This document shows positions 8,647 to 18,242 of a stretch of 64,000 nucleotides of DNA, piece after piece. The notes under the pieces were generated by a model, which saw only the letters and a program-made list of their open reading frames with translations, was not told where the DNA came from and ran no database searches. How positions within the stretch are numbered: position 1 is the first letter of the stretch; every line of letters begins with the position of its first letter. Both the position numbers and the translations under genes were made by a program. This DNA is from Mesorhizobium liriopis (lineage in GTDB: Bacteria; Pseudomonadota; Alphaproteobacteria; Rhizobiales; Rhizobiaceae). The stretch spans positions 372,001-436,000 of the forward strand of contig NZ_JAMXQS010000002.1 of NCBI RefSeq assembly GCF_024053505.1, in the 5' to 3' direction.

Positions 8647-9149
8647 TGCAATGTCTCCTGATGGGAAGATGTCTGAGGCGCGTCACTGGCGCGCCCGATC
8701 ACCGCGGCCGGCACGCCGGCGACGACTGCGAAGGGGGCCACATCGCGGGTAACCACGGCACCGGCACCCACGATGGCGCCTTCGCCGATCGTGACGCCGG
8801 CGAGGATCGTGGCGTTGGAGCCGAGCGAGGCACGAGCGCCGACAAGGGTTGGGACCACCGTCCAGTCGCTGTCGGTCTGAAGCGTGCCTTCGGCCGTCAC
8901 CGCGCGGGGAAAGAGGTCATTGGTGAACATCACCCCATGACCGACGAACACGCCGTCTTCCAGCGTCACGCCCTCGCAGATGAAGGAATGGGACGAGATC
9001 TTGCAGTTGCGCCCAATCACGGCGTTCTTCTGGATCTCGACGAAGGTCCCGATCCGCGTGCCCGAACCCACCCGGCAGCCGTAGAGATTGACCAGATCGG
9101 GATGGTGGACGACCACGCCCTCGTCCAGAACTGCGCTTTGCGCGATCAT
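8643..9149 (-). CDS. Hexapeptide N-acetyltransferase, WbpD/WlbB-like
   Basis: 168 residues, nearly all left-handed beta-helix: VGSGTRIGTFVEI, AVIGRNCKISSHSFI, GVTLEDGVFVGHGVMF, TNDLFPRAV and ATILAGVTIGEGAIVGAG. The last turns and APFAVVAGVPA match the 3-N-acetyltransferases WbpD/WlbB, which acetylate UDP-2-acetamido-3-amino uronic acid using acetyl-CoA. I set the start at the ATG at 9149 because the fold begins there; an in-frame ATG at 9266 adds 39 residues of low-quality, basic sequence. This is the first gene of the six-gene minus-strand operon, so its promoter should lie in 9150-9535. It is distinct from the second acyltransferase of the operon. Confidence 0.87.
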   Translation of the reverse strand: MIAQSAVLDEGVVVHHPDLVNLYGCRVGSGTRIGTFVEIQKNAVIGRNCKISSHSFICEGVTLEDGVFVGHGVMFTNDLFPRAVTAEGTLQTDSDWTVVPTLVGARASLGSNATILAGVTIGEGAIVGAGAVVTRDVAPFAVVAGVPAAVIGRASDAPQTSSHQETLQ

Positions 9150-9535
9150 GCCGTGCCTATCCCCCGAACTCGATGGCAGCGCGGAACCGGGAAACCGGTC
9201 GGCGCATCCAGAACCCCTGTCCAGAACCCGATGGCCAAACGTCTTGAATTGAAGCTTGGACCTCACGCGGCTGCATCCGGAAACGCGCCGCTTTCGGGTT
9301 CAAGAGAAAAGGAAAACGCCTTGTCGAGTAAACGAAAGAAAACTCGGTATTCGAGCATCCTAAAGCGGTAGGAGCGGCAAGCTATTTAGACTGCGCTCAA
9401 TCAAGAGGACTGCTCCGACCGTCCACCACTGTTTGAGTCGACGTCGCTCTGCCATCACATCATGATCGAGGGCACTCTCCTCTGGATATGGGCGGCCGGG
9501 CTGCCGCCTTCTTAGACCTCAAGGGACCAGCGCCG
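9150..9535. other. Divergent intergenic region
   Basis: This gap separates the start of the minus-strand sugar operon from the start of the plus-strand glycosyltransferase. It is locally richer in A and T near 9300-9420 (for example GAAAACTCGGTATTCGAGC). It must hold both promoters, but I see no clear -35/-10 pair or operator that I would name. Small open frames here lack ribosome binding sites. Confidence 0.4.
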
Positions 9536-10783
9536 GTGCGGATACTTGTCTACCCTCACGATCTCGGGATCGGCGGCAGCCAGATCAACGCCATTGATCT
9601 CGCCGCGAGCGTGGCCGCCCGTGGCCACGAAGTAATGGTTTACGGTGTTCCTGGTCCGCTGAATTCTCATATCGAGAAGCGCGGTCTTCGTTTCATTCCA
9701 GCGCACCCGCTGAAATATCGGCCGGCACCGACGCGCATCATGGAACTCGCGCGGATCGCAGGACGCGAGAAGCTCGACCTCATCCACGCCTATGAATGGC
9801 CGCCTTGTCTCGACGCCTATTATGGCGCCAGCCTCCTGATGGGCGTGCCGCTTCTCTGCACCGTGCTCAGCATGTCCGTGATGCCGGCCGTGCCGGCTTC
9901 CGTGCCCCTGATCATGGGGACGGAAGAACTGGGTCGCAAGGCCCGAAAGCGGCAGACGGCACCGGTCTGGGTTCTGGAGCCGCCGATCGACGTGGTTGAA
10001 GACCATCCTGGCATCGACGGCAGCGCCTTTCGGCAGGCGCATGGCGTCGACGACGTAGACTTGCTGGTGGTTTCGGTGTCGCGTCTGGCACTCGATTTGA
10101 AGCTCGACGCATTGGTGCGCGCGGTGGACGCTGCCGACATGCTGGCCGGCCGTTTCCCCCTCAAACTTGTGCTGGTAGGCGATGGGCCTGCGCGCGAGGC
10201 CATCGAGATGCGCGTGCGCGCCGTGAACGGGCGGCATGGCCGCGAGGTGATCGTGTTTCATGGTGCCGCGCTCGATCCGCGCACAGCCTATGCGGCCGCG
10301 GATCTCGTGGTAGGCATGGGCAGCTCCGCCCTTCGCGCGATGGCCATCGGCAAGCCGGTCATCGTGCAGGGCGAGACGGCGTTTTCAGAAGTATTCGAAC
10401 CCGCGACACTCGAGACTTTTCTTTTCCAGGGCTTCTACGGCAATGCGGACAGCGAACCGGGCACGGCAAGACTTGCCCGCCAGATGGAGCGCTTGTTGTC
10501 TTGCGCGTCCTTGCGCGAAACACTCGGGAGTTTCGGCCGCAAAACCGTCGAGGAGCGCTTCAGCCTCGAAAGAGCTGCGGAAATCCAGCTCGGCATCTAT
10601 CACCGTGTTTCCGTCGAGCGCCCCTCGCGCAACATCTCCGATGCTGCGAGCAGTGCATTGCATGCATTGCAGATCCAGCTCGACTACTACAGGCCCGGCA
10701 GGAAACGCGGCCAGAAGGCACAGACGGAGTCTCTTCTGAGAGCAGCTTGTGCGGGATTGTGGCCGCCTCCCAGACCCGTCTGA
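9536..10783 (+). CDS. Glycosyltransferase family 4-like protein
   Basis: 415 residues from the GTG at 9536, preceded by AAGGGA nine bases upstream. An in-frame ATG at 9488 would add 16 residues but has a poorer ribosome site. It shows the GT-B fold pattern: RILVYPHDLGIGGSQINAIDLA at the N-terminus (glycine-rich acceptor-side loop), then LLVVSVSRLALDLKLDALV and LKLVLVGDGPAREAIE in the second Rossmann domain. The nucleotide-sugar-binding EX7E region appears altered (GMGSSALRAMAIGKPVIVQGE lacks the usual first Glu). It probably adds a sugar to the lipid-linked unit made by the neighbouring operon at the inner membrane. Its 3' end nearly meets the convergent glycosyltransferase gene. Confidence 0.78.
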   Translation: MRILVYPHDLGIGGSQINAIDLAASVAARGHEVMVYGVPGPLNSHIEKRGLRFIPAHPLKYRPAPTRIMELARIAGREKLDLIHAYEWPPCLDAYYGASLLMGVPLLCTVLSMSVMPAVPASVPLIMGTEELGRKARKRQTAPVWVLEPPIDVVEDHPGIDGSAFRQAHGVDDVDLLVVSVSRLALDLKLDALVRAVDAADMLAGRFPLKLVLVGDGPAREAIEMRVRAVNGRHGREVIVFHGAALDPRTAYAAADLVVGMGSSALRAMAIGKPVIVQGETAFSEVFEPATLETFLFQGFYGNADSEPGTARLARQMERLLSCASLRETLGSFGRKTVEERFSLERAAEIQLGIYHRVSVERPSRNISDAASSALHALQIQLDYYRPGRKRGQKAQTESLLRAACAGLWPPPRPV

Positions 10784-10788
10784 CCAAG

Positions 10789-11823
10789 CTAGTCTGATCG
10801 AGCCGGGCAATCGGTAGGCTCACAGAACCCTTGCATCGTTGCCTTCTGGAGGCATGCCACGGCTATGCCTCCGGCATCCCCGTTCTCTGAGCGGGTCGAG
10901 GGCCTCGTGCCCGCTTCCATTCCACGGAGGCTGATCCGCCCGAAAGCGCGTTCGAGTTTGCGACGTATGATGAGCTTCAAAAGTGATGGATATGCCACGA
11001 GCGCTGCCGCGACGAAGCGGAAACCCAGCCGAGGTTTTCCTGTCGCCGCAAGAAAGCGTCCAAGATAGAATTCGTTGTAGCTGAAATGCTGCGGAAAGCG
11101 CGGTTTCAGGTCCTTGTTCTTCTTCATGAGCCGAACTGCGCCGATATGTTGGCGTCGATTGCTGCTGGAAACACTGTCGGCGGATGCAAAGGCCAGCACG
11201 ACCGGTTCGAGATGCTCAAAGATCTTGGTCCGCCTTGCCAGCCGAACGGCGAAATCCCAATCCTCGTTGGCCTTGGCTCTGGGATCGAACCACTCGTCGC
11301 AGGGATAGCAGTCCCGTCGAAACAAGGCGTTCTGAACACTGAGCCGGTTTTCCCACAGGAGGTGTTCGAGTTGATCGCATTCCAGGCTGATGGCGTTTTC
11401 AGGCGCCGGCTCGACCGACACCTGTGGTAAGACACGTCTTTGACGATTGCCGCTTCGGTAAAGAAGCTTCGATCCGGTCACCGCTCCCACGCTTGGCGGC
11501 AAAGTCGCGAGAAGCTTCATCTGCCTGTCCAGCTTGCCGGGCAGCCAGATGTCGTCGCTATCCTGGAAAGCTATGAACCGGCCTTTTGCATGAGCGAGAC
11601 CGGTATTGCGGGCTGCGGCCGCACCGCCATTCGCCGCCCGCCTGACGAGGCGGACACGTTCGTCGTTCCATTGTCTGACAACTGCCTCAATGTTCTCCGT
11701 AGAGGCATCATCGACGACGATGAGTTCCAGATCGGCATAGGATTGATCCAGAACACTCTTTGCCGCCCGGCACAGACTGTCGCTTCGGTTGTAGGTGGGC
11801 AGTATGACCGAGACCAAGCTCAT
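10789..11823 (-). CDS. Glycosyltransferase family 2
   Basis: 344 residues with a GT-A domain at the N-terminus: VSVILPTYNRSDSLCRA, LELIVVDDAST, NGGAAAARNTGLAHA and the metal-binding FIAFQDSDDIW (Asp-x-Asp type). Around residue 180 the segment AKANEDWDFAVRLARR contains the ED catalytic-base motif. The C-terminal 100 residues are basic and probably associate with the inner membrane. AGG lies seven bases before the ATG. It is convergent with the GT4 gene, with five bases between stops, and divergent from the FkbM gene. It is one of several enzymes that build the repeat unit; donor and linkage are unknown. Confidence 0.87.
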   Translation of the reverse strand: MSLVSVILPTYNRSDSLCRAAKSVLDQSYADLELIVVDDASTENIEAVVRQWNDERVRLVRRAANGGAAAARNTGLAHAKGRFIAFQDSDDIWLPGKLDRQMKLLATLPPSVGAVTGSKLLYRSGNRQRRVLPQVSVEPAPENAISLECDQLEHLLWENRLSVQNALFRRDCYPCDEWFDPRAKANEDWDFAVRLARRTKIFEHLEPVVLAFASADSVSSSNRRQHIGAVRLMKKNKDLKPRFPQHFSYNEFYLGRFLAATGKPRLGFRFVAAALVAYPSLLKLIIRRKLERAFGRISLRGMEAGTRPSTRSENGDAGGIAVACLQKATMQGFCEPTDCPARSD

Positions 11824-12226
11824 TTCGTGCCTGAATTGGATTGACCGTTGGGTTGGACTGGTCGAGTGCGTCGCTTTCGCCCGCTAGATCGTTTTTGAGC
11901 TCGCCGTCGACGGCATTGCCGCCGTGAGGAAACCTTAGACCCCGAGATTGCCCGTCAAGGCGTCCGATCGCAATCCGAGCGAGCCTAAGCCAAAGGTCGG
12001 ATCGGACCGGGCTCGAGCCCAAGGGCCCGAGCCCGATGACTTCTGCGCTCATGCTATCGGATGAGGATGGGGACGGAGAAGCCTTCTGTTTCCTGAAAGA
12101 AAGACATCCGTCTCTACCGGCGGTGGACACCTGGATGGGGCGGTCATGCGAAAAGTCTAATCGCGCGCTCGTTGCCTTTGTTCTAGGTCAGACGGAACGC
12201 GCGAAGCCGGGAAAAGGGGGACAGCG
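11824..12226. other. Divergent intergenic region
   Basis: 403 bases between the GT2 gene and the FkbM methyltransferase gene. It should carry promoters in both directions. Short open frames in it have no convincing start signals. I see no repeat, RNA gene or clear terminator here. Confidence 0.35.
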
Positions 12227-13174
12227 ATGGAAGCCGCGAGTCATGCTTTCGGATCATCGGCCATGCTTCGCCGTCTTGGACGATCCGTCCGACAATGGAA
12301 ATCCGGCTTTCACAAGCTATGCTGGGGCCTGCGAACGGTTGGTCCACGCGAAACGCTGGTGGGTGCGGGCAGGCTCGCCGGTTTGGGGTGGAAAAAGCCG
12401 GCCCGAGCCGAAGTCAGGCTTCGCTCGGGCTTCTCGCTCGAATTCGATTATCCCAGTCAGTTTCCCACCATGCCCGTGACGTTCGGCGATCTGGTCGATC
12501 CCGAATTCGCGTTTCTACGAAAGGTCTTCCGTTCCGACTGGGTGGTGATCGATGTTGGGGCATCCATAGGCCCGTTCAGCCTGTTCTGCCTTTGCCTTCC
12601 GGTCGGCCATGTCCATGCTTTCGAACCCAGCGCGGCGAATGTCAGAATGCTCGCGCGCAATGCCGCGCGAAACGGCGTCGCCGACAGGATCACCATCCAC
12701 AAGTTGGCGCTCGGCGATGCGCCCGCGGAGGCGGTTTTCGAGACCACCCAGGAGACGTGGAACAGCCGGCTTGCCTTGTCGCAGGATGTCAGTGGCGAGC
12801 GCGTTTCAGTGCGCAGGGTCGACGACGAGATCGACCGGCTCGGTCTCGCCCGCGTTTCCGTTTTGAAGATCAACGTTGCCGGCTACGAACCGACCGTGCT
12901 GATGGGAGCGGAGGCTCTGCTCAAGGCGGGGCGCGCCGATATCCTGATCATGTTGCTGGGGCTGCCTTCGTTGCCCCATTACGCGCGCATCGCCCGTTTC
13001 GGCTATCGCTTCTTCTTCTATCAGCCGCGTCGCGGCACCCTGCACGAGATCGTGGCCTTCGATGAGGCCTCGGTGCTGAACCATCGGCCTTGGCCGGCGC
13101 GCCACATCATCGCGATCCGAGAGGGTGCGATGGAAGACATCCTGGCGCGCGGCGTCGCGATCCAGCCCCGCTGA
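12227..13174 (+). CDS. FkbM family methyltransferase
   Basis: 315 residues. The ATG at 12227 follows AAAAGGGGGACAGCG. The first 100 residues are basic, then a SAM-binding Rossmann core begins with VVIDVGASIGPFSLF, the glycine-rich motif I, followed by HAFEPSAANVRMLARNA (motif II acidic residue) and VSVLKINVAGYEP, the FkbM-specific strand normally reading I-K-x-D-x-E-G. Here the usual Asp-x-Glu is replaced by Asn-x-Ala, so catalytic details may differ. FkbM enzymes in polysaccharide clusters O-methylate sugars, often capping a chain. It ends 28 bases from the convergent O-antigen-polymerase-like gene. Which sugar is methylated is unknown. Confidence 0.82.
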   Translation: MEAASHAFGSSAMLRRLGRSVRQWKSGFHKLCWGLRTVGPRETLVGAGRLAGLGWKKPARAEVRLRSGFSLEFDYPSQFPTMPVTFGDLVDPEFAFLRKVFRSDWVVIDVGASIGPFSLFCLCLPVGHVHAFEPSAANVRMLARNAARNGVADRITIHKLALGDAPAEAVFETTQETWNSRLALSQDVSGERVSVRRVDDEIDRLGLARVSVLKINVAGYEPTVLMGAEALLKAGRADILIMLLGLPSLPHYARIARFGYRFFFYQPRRGTLHEIVAFDEASVLNHRPWPARHIIAIREGAMEDILARGVAIQPR

Positions 13175-13202
13175 AGTTGGATCGCCTGTTTTCAGAAGAA
13201 AT

Positions 13203-14636
13203 CTACCCTCGAACTGGCTTCGCACGACCGCACGACTGTTTTGTCGAACTCATGGCGCGTGCCGTACCCGATGTTTTCGAGAGCTTTCGACGGGGCGCAG
13301 GGGTCAGCGATGGTGCATCGAGGATCCATGCGCCGCTGCCCAAGAGGAACAGAAACAGCACGTAGGTTCCGTTCCAGAAGTGCACTGTCCATCCCACGAT
13401 GAAGAAGCCAGCCATCGAAATCAGATAGGCGGTGCGGTAAGCGGTCTCACGCTCGCCCAATCCCTTCTTGCGGCCGACCGTGAAAACGGTCCACAGAAAG
13501 GAGAACATGAAAAAGGTGGCTGCGGGCAGTCCATACATGATCGCATGGACAAGCCAGAACATGTCGACGCTGGGAACCATCCAAGCCGGCCGTTCATACT
13601 CGTTCATTCCGATGCCGAAAAGCGGATGATTCAGGGCTGTCTGCGATCCATACTGCCAGATCAGAAGCCGGTAATAGGCCGACATCGGATCAAACAAAGG
13701 CGCATGGGTAATGTAGAAGGCCGGCACTGACTGGGATGAGACGAGCGAGATCGTGCCATACATGGCGGTCAGCAAGCCCCAGAGAATTTTCCATCTGCCT
13801 TCGACCGAACGAAGAACCCCGTTCCAGGTCAGAAGCAGCCCCTGCACAACCAATGCGCTGATCGGACCGGAGGAAAGGCTCAGAAGGGCGGTGAAAAGGA
13901 CAAGCCCTGACTTCAGCCACCGTTTCGGAAGCGAGACTCCGTATCCGAGTACCAGATGTGTCAGCGCAAATGCGCCGCCGCACGAGACACCGAACAGGAT
14001 CGGATGCTCGAATGGTCCCTGGACACGGAAAAGGCCCCAGCGCAGATCCATCCAGTTGACCTCGATGGTCGGCAAGATCGTGCCGAACAAGATCAGCAGG
14101 AGTTTGCGGCCGGCAAGGAGCTCGATGAGTGCAAAGGGCAGCAAAGCTACGACAAGCGTGAACAGCAGCCCGACCATGCGCTTGAAATCATCCGCATCGC
14201 GGATCAGGCAGCGCGCGATCAAATAAGGGACCATCGTTTCGATCATCAGAATGGCACCCGACTGAACGGCCGTGCCGATGCCATGAACGACGGCTAGGCT
14301 GAGCGTCGACCACAGGCAATAGCCGAAAAGAGCGAGATCGGCCGCTTTGATGCGTCCTGCTGCGCCGTTCAGCCACATGGCGAGAATGGGCAGGAGAGCG
14401 GCGAGCAGAACGAAGCGATAAGGGGACATCCGCACAGGGCCGACATAGATGACCCAGGGAATGATGAGGCTGACCAGAAATGCCACGATCAAGGGCTTCA
14501 GGCCTGCTTTGACCTGAGCGTCGCGGGTGCCGGCTTCTTTTCCCAAACGAGATCGGAACGCGGAGCGTGGAGCGCCTGCTGCACGCCTGAGTTCCATAGC
14601 ATGAGCTGCTTGCGCATCCGCTGAAACAATGCTCAT
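13203..14636 (-). CDS. O-antigen ligase/polymerase-like (Wzy-type) membrane protein
   Basis: 477 residues with about 11-12 transmembrane helices starting near residue 50. A large extracytoplasmic loop late in the protein contains LLIWQYGSQTALNHPLFGIGMNEYERP, where HPLFGIG is the hallmark of the Wzy_C/O-antigen-ligase family (also seen in the ExoQ protein of this window as HPLLGIG). I chose the ATG at 14636 with TTAGGGAATGCG just upstream; an open extension to 14822 is proline/arginine-rich junk. It likely polymerises undecaprenyl-linked units in the periplasm. It follows a type I secretion pair on the same strand, 283 bases away, so it may be transcribed independently. Confidence 0.85.
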   Translation of the reverse strand: MSIVSADAQAAHAMELRRAAGAPRSAFRSRLGKEAGTRDAQVKAGLKPLIVAFLVSLIIPWVIYVGPVRMSPYRFVLLAALLPILAMWLNGAAGRIKAADLALFGYCLWSTLSLAVVHGIGTAVQSGAILMIETMVPYLIARCLIRDADDFKRMVGLLFTLVVALLPFALIELLAGRKLLLILFGTILPTIEVNWMDLRWGLFRVQGPFEHPILFGVSCGGAFALTHLVLGYGVSLPKRWLKSGLVLFTALLSLSSGPISALVVQGLLLTWNGVLRSVEGRWKILWGLLTAMYGTISLVSSQSVPAFYITHAPLFDPMSAYYRLLIWQYGSQTALNHPLFGIGMNEYERPAWMVPSVDMFWLVHAIMYGLPAATFFMFSFLWTVFTVGRKKGLGERETAYRTAYLISMAGFFIVGWTVHFWNGTYVLFLFLLGSGAWILDAPSLTPAPRRKLSKTSGTARAMSSTKQSCGRAKPVRG

Positions 14637-14919
14637 CACGCATTCCCTAACGCGCCACATGATAAGTCCCGCGCCGGACGAGACTGTGCGAGGAGCGCCT
14701 TGAACTGGCGGACGGCGCCGTGTCTTGTCCGGACCGGGAACCATGTCGACTTGGTGGTCGCCGGCAGGGTTTGGGTCCACAGCAGACAGTGTCGCTAATC
14801 TAGCGAAGCGGGGTTTGGGCAACGATTAGACCGTTGGGCGTAGTTCCCCTATGTTTATTGAGAGCAACATCGCCCAGCCTGCCACTTCGAACGCGTCTCG
14901 ACGAGTCGACATGTGCGGT

Positions 14920-16362
14920 TCATTCCCGGAATGCGCGGGCCATCTGGTCCATGAGGGGCTTGAGGATATAGGACCAGGCACTGCGCTCGCCCGTCTGGAT
15001 CTGCACTTCCGCAGGCATGCCGGGCAAGAGCTTGCGCTGGCCGTGAAGGCATGCGTTTTCGTCGGCAAGATCGATCCGGGCGGAGTAAAAGGCCACCTGG
15101 GTTTTCGGATCGCGCACCAGATCGGCGGAGACGCGTTCGATCCTGCCTTCGCAGACCGGTGTCGTGGTCGTGTCGAAAGCCGAGAATCGAACCAGAACCT
15201 TCTGATCCTGGCGGACATCGTCGATGCTTGCAGGCTGCACGGAGGCATCGATCACCAGACCGTCCTCATTGGGAACGATCAGCATTGCCGTTTCGCCCGC
15301 GTCGATCACGCCACCCACCGTATGGACGGCGAGTTCCTGAACGGTGCCATCCTGTGGAGCACGGATATCGATCTTTGCGAGCGCGTCCTGTGCAACCAGT
15401 TTCTTTTCTACCAGCTCGGCTTCCTGGCCCTCGGTGTCGCGAAGATCCTTGTTGGCCTCCGAACGCATCTGCTGGTCGATCTGGATGACTTGCAGCTTCA
15501 CCTCGCTGATCTGGTTCTCGGTTTCTGCGATGGCCGAAGTTAGGCGGCCAGCTTCGCCGCGCTGCTTGGACGCTTCGAGCTGGAGATTGCTGACGCGCTC
15601 CATCGAGACGAGTTTCTTGGAGAAAAGCGTCTGAACATTGGCCAGGTCGCCGTCGAGGGTTGTCAGTGCCTCGTCGGTGGCGCGCTTTTGCGCGTTCAGG
15701 CCTTCGATCTGGCGACCGAGCTGTTCGACGCGCGCGGTGAGCTGTGCCTTCTGTGCCTCAAGCGCCTTTTGGCGGCTGCCGAACAGCGCCTGCTCGCCGG
15801 CCAGCAGATTCCCGATCTCGGGCTCCGCACTGCGGGACAAGAGGTCAGAAGGAAATTCGATCGTGTCGCGCCCGATCCGCTCCGCTTCGAGCCTTGCACG
15901 CCGCGCAAGCGTACGGTCGTACTGCTTGTTGACGATCTGCAGGTTAGAGCGCGTCATGGTATCGTCGAGGCGCAGCAGGATCTGTCCGGCTTTCACCTGT
16001 TCGCCGTCATGAACGAGGATTTCGCCCACCGTGCCGCCTGTGGGATGCTGCACCTTCTTGACGGCACTTTCCACCACCACCGTGCCGGGCGCGATGACGG
16101 CGCCGGCGAGTCTGGTGGTGAAGCCCCAGACGCCGATACACAGAAGAAGCAGCACGCTCGTCGTCAGCCCGAGGATCATGGCGGCGCGAATGCCATCGCG
16201 GTCGCCCTTTTCGGCCCACAGGCGCGCACGGGTGAGAGAGCCGGTCAAGAATGCGAGGAGGGCGGCTCCAAAGGCGGAAAAGCGTCCCGCTTTCCTCGGC
16301 GCGCGGCCGTCGCGCGGCGCCATGGTCGGAACATCGGCGCGCAATGCCGGCATGGTGATCAT
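14920..16362 (-). CDS. Type I secretion membrane fusion protein (HlyD/PrsE-like)
   Basis: 480 residues. A short cytoplasmic tail is followed by one transmembrane helix (AAMILGLTTSVLLLLCIGVWGF, about residues 65-86). A biotinyl-lipoyl half motif (VVVESAVKKVQHPTGGTVGEI) comes next, then a long coiled coil, the second lipoyl half (IDIRAPQDGTVQEL) and a beta-barrel ending in LLPGMPAEVQIQTGER. It bridges the inner-membrane ABC transporter to a TolC-type outer-membrane channel. The ATG at 16362 overlaps the ABC gene stop (ATGA); longer in-frame versions to 16905 are read-through of that gene in another frame. Likely cargo is the RTX protein at 18293-19723. No TolC homolog is visible in the window. 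Confidence 0.92.
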   Translation of the reverse strand: MITMPALRADVPTMAPRDGRAPRKAGRFSAFGAALLAFLTGSLTRARLWAEKGDRDGIRAAMILGLTTSVLLLLCIGVWGFTTRLAGAVIAPGTVVVESAVKKVQHPTGGTVGEILVHDGEQVKAGQILLRLDDTMTRSNLQIVNKQYDRTLARRARLEAERIGRDTIEFPSDLLSRSAEPEIGNLLAGEQALFGSRQKALEAQKAQLTARVEQLGRQIEGLNAQKRATDEALTTLDGDLANVQTLFSKKLVSMERVSNLQLEASKQRGEAGRLTSAIAETENQISEVKLQVIQIDQQMRSEANKDLRDTEGQEAELVEKKLVAQDALAKIDIRAPQDGTVQELAVHTVGGVIDAGETAMLIVPNEDGLVIDASVQPASIDDVRQDQKVLVRFSAFDTTTTPVCEGRIERVSADLVRDPKTQVAFYSARIDLADENACLHGQRKLLPGMPAEVQIQTGERSAWSYILKPLMDQMARAFRE

Positions 16363-18095
16363 GGCCGCTTGTCTCCGCTGCGAACCAGGCCGAACGGTCG
16401 CGGCTCGGTCGGGGCCGGACGACGCAGCCGCGCCAGCACCTCGTCGCGCGAGCCGAAGGCCTGAAGCGCGCCTCCCGCCATGATCAGAAGCTGGTCCACG
16501 TTGGCGAGGGCCGCCGGCCGGTGCGCAACCACGATCACGATGCCGCCGCGCTCGCGCACGCTGTCGATCGCGAAAGACAGTGCCGCGTCCCCATCGGCAT
16601 CGAGGTTGGAGTTGGGCTCGTCGAGCACCACGAGAAACGGATTGCCGTAGAGCGCGCGCGCCAGGCCCACCAGCTGGCGCTGCCCGGCCGAGAGCGCCTT
16701 GCCCGCATCGCCGACACGCGTCTGGAAACCCTGAGGCAGGCGCAGGATCATCTTGTGCACGCCTGCCGCCTGGCTGGCCGCGAGAATGGCGGCGGGATCG
16801 GGATCCTCGTCGAAGCGCGCGATGTTTTCGGCGATCGTTCCGTCGAACAGCTCGATATCCTGTGGCAGATAGCCGACATGGCGGCCGAGCGCTGCGGCAT
16901 CCCACTGGTCGAGCGACGCCCCATCGAGCCTGACCGTGCCGCGCATGGGCAACCAGGCGCCGACCAGCGCACGGACGAGCGTCGACTTGCCCGAGCCGCT
17001 CGGCCCGATGATTCCCAGGCGCGTGCCGGCCTCGACCCTGAATCCGACATTGGCGATAAGTGGTTGAGCTTCTCCGGGAGGGCCGACGGCGAGGCTCTCA
17101 ACCGTGAGGCATTCCTCCGGCCGCGGCAGCACCATGGTCTGATGGGTTGCGGTGAAACGGTTGAGGAGACGGTTGAGCTTTGTCCAGCTCTGCCTGGCAG
17201 CGACGATTCCCTTCCAGTTGGCGATGGCGATATCCACCGGTGCCAGTGCGCGCCCGAGCATGATGGAGGATGCGATGATGACGCCCGACGACGCTTCGCC
17301 GTTGATCACCAGATAGGCGCCCAGGCCCAGCATCAGCGACTGCAGCATCATGCGCAGCGAGCGTGAAAGCGACCCCATGGATCCTACCACGTCCGAAAGC
17401 TTCTGCTGGTTCCGGAGATGATCGGCGCTCATCGTTTCCCACCGGCGGGTCAGCCGATCGCCAAGTCCCAGGGCATGGATCACTTCGGCGTTGCGCCGGC
17501 CAGCCTCTGCGATCCCGCGCCGCCTGTTGCCCGATTCGATCGCCCGCTTGGCGGAAGCGCGCCCCAGTCGCTCGGCCAGAACCGTCAGCGTAACGATGAG
17601 AATGGCACCTCCGGTCGCGAGCAGGCCGAGATCGGGATGAAGCAGATAAATCAAGGCGATGTAGAAAGGTATCCAGGGCAGGTCGAAAAAGGCGGTCGGC
17701 CCCGTGCTCGACAGGAAGCCCTTGATGGTATCGAGATCGCGAATGGGCTGCACGGATGCCCCTTCGGGACCCGCACGCAGGGGCAGGGCGAGCGATATCG
17801 CGAAAATGCGTTTGTGCAAGAGACGGTCCAGGCGATTGGCGATGCGCACCATGAGGCGGAGTCGCACGAAATCGAGCAGGCCATAGGCCGTGAAAAGCAG
17901 GAGCATGACGAGCGTCAGGCCGACCAGCGTGGGCACGCTATGGGAGGGAATGACGCGGTCGTAGACCTGAAGCATGTAAAGCGAGCCCGTCAGGGCAAGC
18001 AGGTTGAGCATCGCTGAAAACAGGCCGACGCCGAAGAAGCCGGTTTTGCAGCGCTTCAAGGCATCGCGCAACTCGGCGCTGGCTGCTTCCTTCAT
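16359..18095 (-). CDS. Type I secretion ABC transporter (PrsD-like permease/ATPase)
   Basis: 578 residues from the ATG at 18095 (GGAA five bases upstream). An in-frame GTG at 18197 would add 34 residues with a worse ribosome site. Six transmembrane helices lie in the first 300 residues (starting TGFFGVGLFSAMLNLLALTG). They are followed by an ATPase with Walker A GPSGSGKST, signature LSAGQRQLVGLARAL (Ala in place of the second Gly, as in PrsD/AprD types), Walker B FLVVLDEPNSNLD and the H-loop VVAHRPA. There is no N-terminal C39-like domain, unlike the second system at 41993. It powers export of RTX proteins. It sits 197 bases downstream of its probable cargo gene, with a hairpin between, and overlaps the HlyD gene. 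Confidence 0.92.
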   Translation of the reverse strand: MKEAASAELRDALKRCKTGFFGVGLFSAMLNLLALTGSLYMLQVYDRVIPSHSVPTLVGLTLVMLLLFTAYGLLDFVRLRLMVRIANRLDRLLHKRIFAISLALPLRAGPEGASVQPIRDLDTIKGFLSSTGPTAFFDLPWIPFYIALIYLLHPDLGLLATGGAILIVTLTVLAERLGRASAKRAIESGNRRRGIAEAGRRNAEVIHALGLGDRLTRRWETMSADHLRNQQKLSDVVGSMGSLSRSLRMMLQSLMLGLGAYLVINGEASSGVIIASSIMLGRALAPVDIAIANWKGIVAARQSWTKLNRLLNRFTATHQTMVLPRPEECLTVESLAVGPPGEAQPLIANVGFRVEAGTRLGIIGPSGSGKSTLVRALVGAWLPMRGTVRLDGASLDQWDAAALGRHVGYLPQDIELFDGTIAENIARFDEDPDPAAILAASQAAGVHKMILRLPQGFQTRVGDAGKALSAGQRQLVGLARALYGNPFLVVLDEPNSNLDADGDAALSFAIDSVRERGGIVIVVAHRPAALANVDQLLIMAGGALQAFGSRDEVLARLRRPAPTEPRPFGLVRSGDKRP

Positions 18096-18242
18096 GGGGG
18101 TTCCGATCAATTGCTGGCGGACGCTCTTCAGGGCCGGCTCAGGACACGGCAGGCGAAACACTTCCGAAAACGGAATGTGCTCGGTGGAACAGGCCACGCC
18201 TGAATGATTGCGCGGCCTGTTCTTTGGAGTTGAGTCGATCGA

